Shown piece by piece: positions 36,389 to 44,730 of a DNA stretch of 64,000 nt (position 1 is the stretch's first letter; every line of letters begins with the position of its first letter). Source of the stretch: Paraburkholderia sp. CNPSo 3272 (lineage in GTDB: Bacteria; Pseudomonadota; Gammaproteobacteria; Burkholderiales; Burkholderiaceae); assembly GCF_024206495.1 (NCBI RefSeq), contig NZ_JAMBPQ010000017.1, positions 84,038-148,037 on the forward strand, given 5' to 3'. The notes under the pieces were generated by a model that saw nothing but the letters and a program-made list of their open reading frames with translations, did no database searches and had not been told where the DNA came from. The translations under genes were made by a program, and so were the position numbers.

Positions 36389-37525
36389 TCAGCCCAGCGC
36401 CGGCGCGTGCGCTGCCGCGAGCCGGCGCAAAGCTGCGCCTTCGCCGTCGAACAGATGGCACGCCTGCGGTGGCACATGCACGCGAATGCGTTCGCCCACG
36501 CCAACAGGCGAATCTCCCGGCGCCTTCGCCACGAGCGTACCCGCCGCATGGTCCGCATGCAGATAGCTATGTTCGCCCAGGCGCTCGGCAAGCACCGTTG
36601 CGCACGCAATCGATTGATCGTCGCCAGTCAACCGCAGATGCTCGGGCCGCACGCCAAGCGTGACCGGCTGGCCGCGCTGCAATGCGCGGCCGTCCACGCA
36701 GGCGAGCAGCGTCTGCCCGCCTTCGAGCGTGACGCGCACGCCCTCTTCATCCGCCGAATCGACAGTCGCGTCGATGAAGTTCATGCGCGGCGAGCCGATG
36801 AACCCGGCCACGAAGCGTGACTTCGGGTGGTGATAGAGATCGAGCGGCGCGCCGCTTTGCGCCACGCTGCCGTGGCGCTCCATGTCGGCGCCCGCGTGCA
36901 GCAGCACGATACGGTCGGCGAGCGTCATCGCCTCCACCTGGTCGTGCGTGACATACACGACGCTCGCATCCGTGAAGCGCTGGTGCAGGCGCGCGATCTC
37001 GATGCGCGTATGGCTGCGCAACGCGGCGTCGAGATTGGAAAGCGGTTCGTCGAACAGGAACACCCCGGGCTCGCGCACGATAGCGCGGCCGATGGCGACG
37101 CGCTGCCGCTGCCCGCCCGACAACGCCTTGGGATGCCGGTCAAGCAGCGCCTCCAGTTGCAGGCTGCGCGCGGCGTCGCGCACGCGCCGCTCGATCTCGG
37201 CTTTCGGCACCTTGGCGATCTTCAGGCCGAACGCGATGTTGTCGAACACCGTCATGTGCGGAAAGAGCGCGTAGCTCTGGAACACCATCGCCACGCCGCG
37301 CTCGGCCGCGGGCACGTCCGTCACCAGGCGCGAACCGATGCGCAGTTCGCCTTCGCTCAATTCTTCGAGGCCCGCGATCATGCGCAGCAGGGTGGACTTG
37401 CCGCAGCCGGAAGGCCCGAGGAACACGCAAAACTCGTGATTCCCGATGTCGAGGTCGACACGCCGCACCACGGGCGGATGATCGCCGTAGCGTTTGCCGA
37501 CGCCCGAAAGCTGTATCGTCGCCAT
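36389..37525 (-). CDS. Sugar ABC transporter ATPase (MalK/UgpC type)
   Basis: 378 aa. Walker A GPSGCGKST is at 37-45, LSGGQ at 135-139 and Walker B FLFDEP at 156-161, with a C-terminal MalK-like regulatory domain containing GVRPEHLRLT. It powers uptake through the permeases of the same operon and is the first gene after the LacI-type palindromes. The 18-bp palindrome at 37538 lies only 12 bases before its start codon, so repression there would block the whole operon. Confidence 0.93.
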   Translation of the reverse strand: MATIQLSGVGKRYGDHPPVVRRVDLDIGNHEFCVFLGPSGCGKSTLLRMIAGLEELSEGELRIGSRLVTDVPAAERGVAMVFQSYALFPHMTVFDNIAFGLKIAKVPKAEIERRVRDAARSLQLEALLDRHPKALSGGQRQRVAIGRAIVREPGVFLFDEPLSNLDAALRSHTRIEIARLHQRFTDASVVYVTHDQVEAMTLADRIVLLHAGADMERHGSVAQSGAPLDLYHHPKSRFVAGFIGSPRMNFIDATVDSADEEGVRVTLEGGQTLLACVDGRALQRGQPVTLGVRPEHLRLTGDDQSIACATVLAERLGEHSYLHADHAAGTLVAKAPGDSPVGVGERIRVHVPPQACHLFDGEGAALRRLAAAHAPALG

Positions 37526-37537
37526 GTTCTCGCCTCG

Positions 37538-37555
37538 AATTTAAGCGCTTAAATT
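37538..37555. promoter_or_regulatory. LacI-family operator, site 1
   Basis: AATTTAAGCGCTTAAATT is a perfect 18-bp palindrome with the central GCGC typical of LacI/GalR operators. It lies 12 bases upstream of the importer ATPase start. Confidence 0.8.
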
Positions 37556-37594
37556 TTTACGCGGAAAACTTCCCGTAGCCCTTGCGCGGCGGCC

Positions 37595-37610
37595 ATTTAA
37601 CCGCTTAAAT
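37595..37610. promoter_or_regulatory. LacI-family operator, site 2
   Basis: ATTTAACCGCTTAAAT repeats the core of site 1 with one mismatch to perfect symmetry. Centres of the two sites are about 56 bases apart, so one repressor could bind both or control the divergent lacI gene. Confidence 0.7.
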
Positions 37611-37730
37611 TCGAATCCGGCATAATCGCGCATTCGTTGTCTCCGTTGATGTTGTGGGAGAAAAGTAGCAAACCCGGCCGCAGCATTGCAACATCTGAAT
37701 CATCTTCCCTGAATGTGGGAAAGGTCCGAC

Positions 37731-38756
37731 ATGGTCACCTTGTCAGAAGTCGCGCGGCGCGCACGCGTCACGGCGGCTACCGTTTCGAACGTGCTGCGCA
37801 ACCGCGAGAAGGTTCGTCCCGAGACGGCCGAGCGTGTGCTGCAGGCCATCGCCGAACTGGGCTACCGGCCCAACCTCAACGCGCGCGCGCTCGCGCAGGG
37901 GCGCTCGTCCACGCTCGCGCTCATGCTCTCGAACATCTCCAACCCGTTCTATCCCGAGTTCGTCCTCGCGGCCGAGCGCGCCGCGCGCAAGGCGGGCCAC
38001 TTCCTGATGGTCTGCAACACCGACGACGACGCACAAATCGGCCGCGCCTACCTGAACCAGATCGCGGGCACCTTCGCGGACGGGGTGCTCGTGATGAACA
38101 CCGACATCGCCATGAACGAACTGTGCATCTCGGCCATGCACAACGGCCCCATTCTGCTGGCGATGTGGGAGCATCCCGAGAATCCGCCCGTGCTGCCGTG
38201 CGTGGCCGTGGACTTCGCGCGCGCAGGCGCACTCGCGGCGCAGCATCTGCTTGAGTTGGGACACCGAAATATTTCCATGCTGATCGGCGACGGCTGCGGC
38301 GGCCTGCAGGACGCCCGTTCGGAAGGATTCCGAACGGCCTTGCGCGAAGGCGGCGTAGATCCCGCGAACGTGGCGCAGATGCAGGTGCGCGACTCGATCG
38401 ACTCCGGCTACGCGGCCTGCCAGCAATTGCTCTCGCAGCACCCGCGCGTGAGCGCGATCTTCGCGACCAACGACCTGCTCGCGATCGGTGCGATTCAGGC
38501 ATTGGTCAGCATGGGGCGCGCCGTGCCCGACGACGTGTCCGTGATCGGCATCACCGACATTCAGCTCGCCCACCAGATGCGTCCCGCCCTCACCACGGTC
38601 GCGATCCAGACCGAGGCCGTGGCCGAACTGTCGATCCGCAGCCTGATCCGGCTGATCGACGAACCGGAGCAGCAGCCGCCCATGGTGCTCGGGCCGCCGC
38701 CCGAGCTCATTACGCGCATGTCCACGGGGCCGCGCAAGCGGCGCGCCCGGGCCTGA
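37731..38756 (+). CDS. LacI-family transcriptional repressor
   Basis: 341 aa. The LacI helix-turn-helix is at the very start (VTLSEVARRARVTAATVSNVL), then the hinge (GYRPNLNARALAQGR) and a periplasmic-binding-like effector domain (TLALMLSNISNPFYPEF, ATNDLLAIGAIQAL). The ATG at 37731 is chosen because AAAGG lies 6 bases upstream and LacI proteins start just before this helix; an earlier ATG at 37713 is less likely. It diverges from the sugar importer/galactosidase operon and should repress it until the sugar is present. Confidence 0.94.
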   Translation: MVTLSEVARRARVTAATVSNVLRNREKVRPETAERVLQAIAELGYRPNLNARALAQGRSSTLALMLSNISNPFYPEFVLAAERAARKAGHFLMVCNTDDDAQIGRAYLNQIAGTFADGVLVMNTDIAMNELCISAMHNGPILLAMWEHPENPPVLPCVAVDFARAGALAAQHLLELGHRNISMLIGDGCGGLQDARSEGFRTALREGGVDPANVAQMQVRDSIDSGYAACQQLLSQHPRVSAIFATNDLLAIGAIQALVSMGRAVPDDVSVIGITDIQLAHQMRPALTTVAIQTEAVAELSIRSLIRLIDEPEQQPPMVLGPPPELITRMSTGPRKRRARA

Positions 38757-38893
38757 CCCTGCGCGCGCCGGGCCTCGCTCGACAGGTGCGGGCGAAGCGC
38801 CGACAATGAATGCCCTTACGTTGCGCCCGTCCCGCTCTGCGGGCGCGCGACACGCACACACGTTCGCGCGCCGCGGCGCGCACGGGGCACTAC

Positions 38894-40051
38894 ATGCAGG
38901 ACACAAACGCAAGCAATCGACATTTCGACACGCTCATCGTCGGTGCAGGTTCGATGGGCATGGCGGCTGGCTATTACCTGAGCCGTCTGGGCAACAAGGT
39001 ACTGGTGCTCGACGCCGGCGATCCACCGCACGATCAGGGTGCGCATCACGGCGCGACGCGCCTCATTCGCCACGCCTATGGCGAAGGCGCCGCTTACGTG
39101 CCGCTCGCCTTGCGCGCCCAGCAGCTTTGGGAAGACCTCGAGCAGCAAACGCAGACTGCCCTTTTCGTGCGCACGGGCGTCGTCAATATCGGCTCGCCCG
39201 ACGACGCGTTCATGCGCGAGGTGCAGGCGAGCGCCGCCAGCCACGGCATCCCGCTGGAAACGCTCGACGCCGCCGCTGCCGGCAAACGCTGGCCCGCGTG
39301 GCGGTTGCGGCCAGAGCAGATCGCGAACTTCGAACCCGGCGCGGGCGTGCTCTATTGCGAGCGCGCCATCAGCACTTACCGCCAGCTCGCGACTGCGCTC
39401 GGCGCAACGCTGGGCACGAATACGCGCGTCACGCGCATCGAGTGTCACGGGCGGGAAAGCGTCAACGTCTGGACCGACAGGAACGAAAAATTCACCGCGC
39501 GCGACTTGATCGTGTGCGCCGGCAAATCGACTCCCGATCTACTCGCGCCGCTGGGCCTCGAGGTTCCGGTCACGCGCGTGCGCAAGTGTTTCGCGTGGTT
39601 CGAGGGCGAGCCCGGCCTCTTTGCGCCGGAGCGCTTCCCGGGCTTTTTCGTCGCCTCGGAAGCGGGCGGCTATTACGGGTTTCCGGATCTCGACGGCAGC
39701 GGCCTCAAACTGGGCCGCCACGACACCGGCAAGCCCATCGCGGCGGACGCACCGCTTGCGCCATTCGGCGCCGAGCCGAGCGATCTCGGCGATCTGCAAG
39801 CCTTCCTGGATCGCTACTTGCCGGGCGCGGGCAAGCTGAGCGTGGGCCGCGCCTGCGAATACGACATGACGCCGGACGAGCATTTCATCATCGACCGCGT
39901 GCTCACCTGCCCGAACGTGCACGTGGCGACCGGTTTTTCCGGACATGGTTTCAAGTTCGCCAGCGCGATCGGCGAGGCGCTGGCCGAGCGCATCACGCAA
40001 GGCGAAAGCCGCATCGACCTTGCGATGTTCGCGCGCAAGCGCTTTGCGTAG
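38894..40051 (+). CDS. solA: SolA-like N-methyl-amino-acid oxidase (MTOX/MSOX family)
   Basis: 385 aa FAD enzyme that demethylates an N-methyl amino acid, giving formaldehyde and hydrogen peroxide. FAD motif VGAGSMGMAAGY is at about 16-27. The covalent-flavin cysteine is Cys321 in ACEYDMTPDEHFIID, and GFSGHGFKFASAIGE is the family signature. The ATG at 38894 is chosen; the frame upstream to 38810 has an Arg-rich shadow-like sequence. It is not linked to the lacI operon by function. Sarcosine, N-methyltryptophan or pipecolate are all possible substrates. Confidence 0.85.
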   Translation: MQDTNASNRHFDTLIVGAGSMGMAAGYYLSRLGNKVLVLDAGDPPHDQGAHHGATRLIRHAYGEGAAYVPLALRAQQLWEDLEQQTQTALFVRTGVVNIGSPDDAFMREVQASAASHGIPLETLDAAAAGKRWPAWRLRPEQIANFEPGAGVLYCERAISTYRQLATALGATLGTNTRVTRIECHGRESVNVWTDRNEKFTARDLIVCAGKSTPDLLAPLGLEVPVTRVRKCFAWFEGEPGLFAPERFPGFFVASEAGGYYGFPDLDGSGLKLGRHDTGKPIAADAPLAPFGAEPSDLGDLQAFLDRYLPGAGKLSVGRACEYDMTPDEHFIIDRVLTCPNVHVATGFSGHGFKFASAIGEALAERITQGESRIDLAMFARKRFA

Positions 40052-40066
40052 CGAGGAAGCGCAAGC

Positions 40067-41137
40067 CTAGTTCGCGGGAATCGTCACGACCGGCGCCTTG
40101 CTGCTCGTGTCGGCCTCCGCGAGCGCCATCAGGTTCTGCAGGACCGTGAACGCGTATTTCGAGTCGAAGTCGGCGCGCTCGACCCAATACGCGGTGCCCT
40201 CGTACTCGATCGCGACATAGGCGTCCGCGGGCGCCTTCGGCCCCTGGTGCACGATGATGATTGGCCGCGTTTCGCCCCCAATCAGCCCGACGGTCGGTTT
40301 CGTCGCGCCGCTCTGCACCTGGGCGTCAGGCACCTGCACCTGCGCGCCGATATTCGTGAGGATGCCGAGCACCGAGCGCGTCACCATGGGAATGCGATTG
40401 CCGCCCTGCGCCGAAGGCCCATAGACGATCTCGTAAGTACGCGTGTCCGCCGCGAGATGCAGCAGTTCGCGCACGCGAGCCAGGTCCGCCGAAACTTGCG
40501 GCGACTGCGCGCTGTTCGTCGCGCCGAGCGCGAGAAACACCGTGTTCTTGCCGTTCTCGCTGCGCGACTCCACGTTCAGTTCGCCAGCCAGTTGCAGGCG
40601 GCGCAGCGCCTGCAGCAACTGGAAGAAACCCGCCGAGCCCGCGCTGCCCTCTCCGCCTAGTGCGCTGCCATTCTGCAGTCCGCCGATCGATTGCGCGCCG
40701 ATACGCAGCAGCAGATCGACCGGCATGCCGCCTTCGGCGAGAGGCATCATGAGTTCCGGCGCGAGCGGCCGGATGTACGCCGAGGCGAACGCTTCGCCCG
40801 TGGTTGGGGTGAACGTGAAAGTCGGGCGATTCGACCAGGAGATATTACCGGTTGCAAGCGCATAGTCCGGCTGCGCGCCTGAGCCGATATTGCCCGTGAC
40901 GCCCGCCGTCGAATCGAATTGATACGCGGCGATGATCGAACTCACCGTGAGAAAGGCGGGCGCGTCGCCGTAACGCAAACCGATCACGGCCGCGAGTATT
41001 CCGCGTTTTTTTGCATCGCCGAGTGCTCTTGCGTAATCGACCTGATCGGCGCGCAAGCGCGTTGGACCGAGATGCACACACGCCGTGCCCAGCAAGGCCG
41101 AGCACGAAACCGCCAGAATCGTCGCTTTTGAAATCAT
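40067..41137 (-). CDS. Putative lipoprotein of unknown function
   Basis: 356 aa. The N-terminus MISKATILAVSCSALLGTAC is a lipoprotein signal with the lipobox LGTAC. I do not recognise the body. It has an N-terminal helical part (VDYARALGDAKKRGILAAVIGLRYGDAPAF split about here), a Gly/Ser-rich centre, and a C-terminal part with the repeated theme of stable beta strands (AYVAIEYEGTAYWVERADFDSKY as separate strands). The ATG at 41137 is chosen because the signal starts there. It stands alone, convergent with solA. Confidence 0.7.
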   Translation of the reverse strand: MISKATILAVSCSALLGTACVHLGPTRLRADQVDYARALGDAKKRGILAAVIGLRYGDAPAFLTVSSIIAAYQFDSTAGVTGNIGSGAQPDYALATGNISWSNRPTFTFTPTTGEAFASAYIRPLAPELMMPLAEGGMPVDLLLRIGAQSIGGLQNGSALGGEGSAGSAGFFQLLQALRRLQLAGELNVESRSENGKNTVFLALGATNSAQSPQVSADLARVRELLHLAADTRTYEIVYGPSAQGGNRIPMVTRSVLGILTNIGAQVQVPDAQVQSGATKPTVGLIGGETRPIIIVHQGPKAPADAYVAIEYEGTAYWVERADFDSKYAFTVLQNLMALAEADTSSKAPVVTIPAN

Positions 41138-41249
41138 CGGGAGCCTGCGCGCCGGTCCGCGCAAAGTGAATGGTTAGCGCGCACGGGTAGCAAGCGTTGT
41201 GCCCCGATATTTCAGAAGTGCAAGCGTTGACCCTTCCGAAGACGCTCCC

Positions 41250-42554
41250 TCAAGCGCGCGGCGCGCACGATTGCGCCCGCGTCAGCAGCACTTCGCGGTC
41301 GCGCGCGTTTTGCGTGAGCGCGGCCGCGCGCTCGAATTCCGCGCGGGCTTCGCCATGGCGCGCCAGTTTCGCGAGCAGATCGCCGCGTGCGGCCGGCAGC
41401 CACGGATAGTGACGCAGCGAGGGTTCCGCGCAAAGCGCATCGACGAGATCGAGCGCCGCTTGCGGTCCCTGCGCCATCCCCACCGCCACGGCGCGATTCA
41501 GTCGCACGACGGGCGACGCGTCGAGTTCGAGCAGCACGTCGTAGATCGAGACGATCTGCGCCCAGTCGGTCGCCGCCGCGCTCGGCGCGCACGCATGGCA
41601 AGCCGCCAGCGCCGCCTGCAGCGCGTACGTGCCCGGCGCACCGGCGCAGGCAGCACCGCGCGCGATCGCGGCAAGCCCGCGCCGAATCAGTAGCGCGTCC
41701 CAGCGGCTGCGGTCCTGGTCGGCGAGCAGCACGGCGCGCCCGGCGCGGTCCACCCGCGCGGGCAGGCGTGAAGCCTGCAGCTCCATCAACGCGACGAGGC
41801 CGTGCGCCTCGCCCTCGAGCGGAACGAGTTCCGCCAGCATGCGGCCAAGGCGCAGCGCTTCTTCGCACAGCGCGGGCCGTGTCCAGTCCGGGCCCGCCGT
41901 GGCTGCATAGCCCTCGTTGAAGATCAGATAAATTACTTCGAATACCGAAGCAAGTCGCGGTTCGAGGTCGGCCACGCGCGGCACTTCGAACGGAACCTTC
42001 GCCGCCGCGAGCGTGCGCTTGGCCCGCACGATGCGCTGCGCGACGGTTGCCTCGGGCACGAGGAACGCGCGCCCGATCTCAGCCGTGGTGAGGCCGCCCA
42101 GCAGACGCAGCGTGAGCGCGGCGCGTCCCTCCTTCGGCAACACCGGATGGCACGCCACGAACACGAGCCGCAGCAGATCGTCGCCGATCTCGTCCTCGCG
42201 CGCGGCGTCGAGCGCCTCCACGAAGTCGGGCGCGAAGTGCGCTTCGAGCGCTTCGAGATCCGCGCCCAGCGCCTCGTGCGCGCGGGCATGCGAGGCCGCG
42301 CGACGCAGCCGGTCGAGCGCGCGATGTTTCGCGGCGGTCATGAGCCACGCTCCGGGGTTCTCGGGAATGCCGCTCGCGGGCCAGCTTTCCAGCGCGGCGA
42401 CGAACGCGTCCTGCGCGATTTCCTCGGCCACGCCCACGTCGCGCACGATGCGCGCGGCGTGGGCGATCACCTTCGCCGACTCGATGCGCCACACGGCCTC
42501 GACCGCGCGGCGCGTTGCCGTGAATGGGTCGTGAGGGTCGCGCGTTTGCGTCAC
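41250..42554 (-). CDS. ECF42-type RNA polymerase sigma factor
   Basis: 434 aa sigma factor. The N-terminal region holds sigma-2 (HAARIVRDVGVAEEIAQDAF and WLMTAAKHRALDRLRR) and sigma-4 (RLLGGLTTAEIGRAFLVPEATVAQRI). The long C-terminal half of about 240 residues is the DUF6596/TPR-like extension (IYLIFNEGYAA, then LLDTA-like helical repeats) that marks the ECF42 group. The start is the GTG at 42554, which overlaps the VOC stop codon as GTGA. ECF42 factors typically lack an anti-sigma factor and sit with DGPF/YciI genes, as here. Confidence 0.9.
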   Translation of the reverse strand: MTQTRDPHDPFTATRRAVEAVWRIESAKVIAHAARIVRDVGVAEEIAQDAFVAALESWPASGIPENPGAWLMTAAKHRALDRLRRAASHARAHEALGADLEALEAHFAPDFVEALDAAREDEIGDDLLRLVFVACHPVLPKEGRAALTLRLLGGLTTAEIGRAFLVPEATVAQRIVRAKRTLAAAKVPFEVPRVADLEPRLASVFEVIYLIFNEGYAATAGPDWTRPALCEEALRLGRMLAELVPLEGEAHGLVALMELQASRLPARVDRAGRAVLLADQDRSRWDALLIRRGLAAIARGAACAGAPGTYALQAALAACHACAPSAAATDWAQIVSIYDVLLELDASPVVRLNRAVAVGMAQGPQAALDLVDALCAEPSLRHYPWLPAARGDLLAKLARHGEARAEFERAAALTQNARDREVLLTRAQSCAPRA

Positions 42555-42973
42555 GAACCGTGTGCGCCCTTTTTGATCGCCGCCGGCGACATGTACATCA
42601 GTTCCCAGATGTGGCCGTCGGGGTCTTCGAAGCTGCGGCCGTACATGTCGGTGCCGCACTCCATCGGCGGACGCTTCGAGGTGCCGCCCGCCGCGAGTGC
42701 CTTGTCGACGAGCCCGTCCACTTCCTCGCGCGACACGCACGAAAGACAGGTCAGCACCTCGGTGCTTTCGCGGGCGTCCACGAGCGCCTTGTCGGTGAAG
42801 CCGCGCATGAAATCGAGGGTGAGCAGCATGGCGTAGATGTTCTCGCCCAGCACCATGCAGGCGGCCTGGTCATTGGTGAATTTCGGGTCGAACTTAAAGC
42901 CGAGCTGGCCGAAGAAGTCCATCGAGCGCTTGAGATCGCGCACGCCCAGATTGACGAAGATGTGCTTATGCAT
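42551..42973 (-). CDS. VOC (glyoxalase/dioxygenase-fold) protein
   Basis: 140 aa vicinal-oxygen-chelate protein. MHKHIFVNLGVRDLKRSMDF opens the first beta-alpha-beta module, and SFEDPDGHIWELMYMSP closes the second with the usual acidic metal ligand. Cofactor and substrate are unknown. The ATG at 42973 has GAGG about 10 bases upstream. It is coupled to the sigma-factor gene by a GTGA overlap and follows the YciI gene by 32 bases. Confidence 0.88.
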   Translation of the reverse strand: MHKHIFVNLGVRDLKRSMDFFGQLGFKFDPKFTNDQAACMVLGENIYAMLLTLDFMRGFTDKALVDARESTEVLTCLSCVSREEVDGLVDKALAAGGTSKRPPMECGTDMYGRSFEDPDGHIWELMYMSPAAIKKGAHGS

Positions 42974-43005
42974 GTTTTGAAGCCTCACGATGATCGATTA
43001 AATGC

Positions 43006-43428
43006 TCAGGACGCCTTACGTTGTTCCTGCAGCTGGCGAAAACTCTCGACGCCCTCGCACTGCGGAAGTTCGTCCAGCTCATAGAGCTGCCGCACTTCGA
43101 CCTCGCCTTCGGTCTGCTTGCCGAACGGCGACGGGAACCGGCGCGCCCATTCGAGCGCTTCGTCGCGCGAGCGGACCTGGATCAGCGTATAGCCGGCGAT
43201 CAGCTCCTTCGTGTCGGCGAACGGACCGTCGAGGATCGTGGGCCTGCCGTTCGTATAGTGCACGCGAAAGCCACGCGAGCTGGGCTGCAGGCCCGAGGCG
43301 TCGAGCAGCACGCCGGCCTTCGCCAGTTCCTCGTGATAGCGGGCCATCTCGGCGAATACTTCCACGTCGTCGGGCGGCTCGCCCGCTTCGGTCAGCGCGT
43401 TGGCGCGCACCATGATCATGAATCGCAT
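43006..43428 (-). CDS. YciI/DGPF-domain protein
   Basis: 140 aa of the YCII-related family. MRFMIMVRANALTEAGEPP opens the domain and TILDGPFADTKELIAGYTLI holds the DGPF motif. AGGAGA lies 5 bases before the ATG at 43428. DGPF proteins are the regular partners of ECF42 sigma factors; their biochemical role is not settled. It lies 32 bases before the VOC gene in the same operon and 151 bases after a second YciI gene. Confidence 0.88.
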   Translation of the reverse strand: MRFMIMVRANALTEAGEPPDDVEVFAEMARYHEELAKAGVLLDASGLQPSSRGFRVHYTNGRPTILDGPFADTKELIAGYTLIQVRSRDEALEWARRFPSPFGKQTEGEVEVRQLYELDELPQCEGVESFRQLQEQRKAS

Positions 43429-43579
43429 TGTCTTCTCCTGAATGTGGCGTTCGGGGTGGTTCGAAGCAAGCGGCACCGGTTGATGCGCTCATGAACACGA
43501 CGCGCGGGGCGCACGGAAATCGACAACGGACAGCGAAATGTTTTGCGTGCCTGGGGAAACTACCTGGCGAGGCGCCGCC

Positions 43580-43933
43580 TCAGCGGAAACACGGACCGGT
43601 TTCGCGCACTTCGACGCTCGCCCATTGCGCCGCGGGACAGCGCTGCGCAATGGCAAGCGCCTCGGCGCGCGTTGCGCAATCGACAAGGAAGAAGCCGCCG
43701 ATCATCTCCTTCGCCTCGGCGAACGGGCCGTCGACGATGCTCGTGCGGCCTTCGCGCACCTGCACGCGTGCGCCGCCGGTGTCGGATGTGAGCGCGTGCG
43801 CGTCGATTAGCGTGCCCTCGGCGGCGAGTTCTTCGGCGAACGCGACCATGCGCGCGTAAAGCGCCTCGCCTTCGGATGGCGCGCGCGTGTCGCGCTGGCC
43901 GCGCGGCTCGGCGATGAGCAGCATGAATGGCAT
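43580..43933 (-). CDS. YciI/DGPF-domain protein, second copy
   Basis: 117 aa. MPFMLLIAEPRGQRDTR opens the domain and TSIVDGPFAEAKEMIGGFFLVD carries the DGPF motif. It is clearly diverged from the copy at 43006 and shorter at the C-terminus. GAGGA lies 7 bases before the ATG at 43933. It is the first gene of the ECF42 operon. Confidence 0.87.
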   Translation of the reverse strand: MPFMLLIAEPRGQRDTRAPSEGEALYARMVAFAEELAAEGTLIDAHALTSDTGGARVQVREGRTSIVDGPFAEAKEMIGGFFLVDCATRAEALAIAQRCPAAQWASVEVRETGPCFR

Positions 43934-44025
43934 GTGGGTGTCCTCTCAGTCAGCCCGCGATCCTGAAAGGCAAGAGTCTATTCCAGAAGAACCGTTGCGC
44001 GTTGGGGCCGCGCGCGGTCAGGCGC

Positions 44026-44643
44026 TCACGCGTAACGCGCGAGGAAGAGATCGGCGGACGACTCGGCGACCTGACGCTGCTGCGCGTCGTCGAGCGGGGG
44101 CTGCCCCATCGCAACCTGCGGCCAGAAAGCGAACGCCTTCACGATGCCGTGCAGCTGCTGCGAGGCGAATGCCGGGTCGGTCGTTTTCAGGCGGCCATCG
44201 GCGGCGGCGGCGCGCACCCAGACGGTCAGGTCCTCTTCGCGCTCGCCAATGCGGGCCACCATGTCGCGCGCGCGCTCGGGCGAGTGGATGCCCGCCGCGA
44301 TCGCCACGCGCGCGAGCTTGAAGAACGCCTCGTCGTTCAGGAGCCGCAGCTTGCGCATCAGCAACTCGACGAGCTGCGTGCGCAGCGGCTCGCCGGCGCG
44401 GTAGGCCGGCGCGTCGGCAGTCGCGCTCGCGTCCCAGAGCTGGCAGAGGATCGACGCGAACAGCGCCTCCTTGCTCGGGAAATGGTTGTAGACCGTGCGC
44501 TTCGAGACGCTCGCGCGCGCCGCAATACGGTCCATGCTCGTGGCGTCGAAGCCCGAGGCCAGAAATTCGTCGATGGCCGCCGCGACGATGGCGGCGCGCT
44601 TGCGGTCGGTCAGGCGCTGAGGGGTGGCTGAGAGGCAATCCAT
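44026..44643 (-). CDS. TetR-family transcriptional regulator
   Basis: 205 aa. The N-terminal TetR DNA-binding domain is typical: AAIVAAAIDEFLASGFDATSMDRIAARASVSKRTVYNHFPSKEALF (broken here as one continuous match from about 18 to 63). The C-terminal half is the variable ligand domain. The ATG at 44643 is chosen over a TTG at 44649. It diverges from the hydrolase gene at 44731, and a palindrome lies between, so it probably represses that gene and itself. Confidence 0.9.
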   Translation of the reverse strand: MDCLSATPQRLTDRKRAAIVAAAIDEFLASGFDATSMDRIAARASVSKRTVYNHFPSKEALFASILCQLWDASATADAPAYRAGEPLRTQLVELLMRKLRLLNDEAFFKLARVAIAAGIHSPERARDMVARIGEREEDLTVWVRAAAADGRLKTTDPAFASQQLHGIVKAFAFWPQVAMGQPPLDDAQQRQVAESSADLFLARYA

Positions 44644-44687
44644 TCCCAAATCTTACACCAGACAGTTTACTTTTCGCCCGAATAAAC

Positions 44688-44703
44688 TACACTGTGCAGT
44701 CTA
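44688..44703. promoter_or_regulatory. Probable TetR operator
   Basis: TACACTGTGCAGTCTA fits TA-N-ACTG-NN-CAGT-N-TA, matching its reverse complement at 12 of 16 positions. A related half site (TAAACTG on the minus strand) lies near 44664-44670. Both are between the divergent tetR and hydrolase genes. Confidence 0.6.
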
Positions 44704-44730
44704 CTTCCTGTTCCAAAGGCAGCCGCCGAC

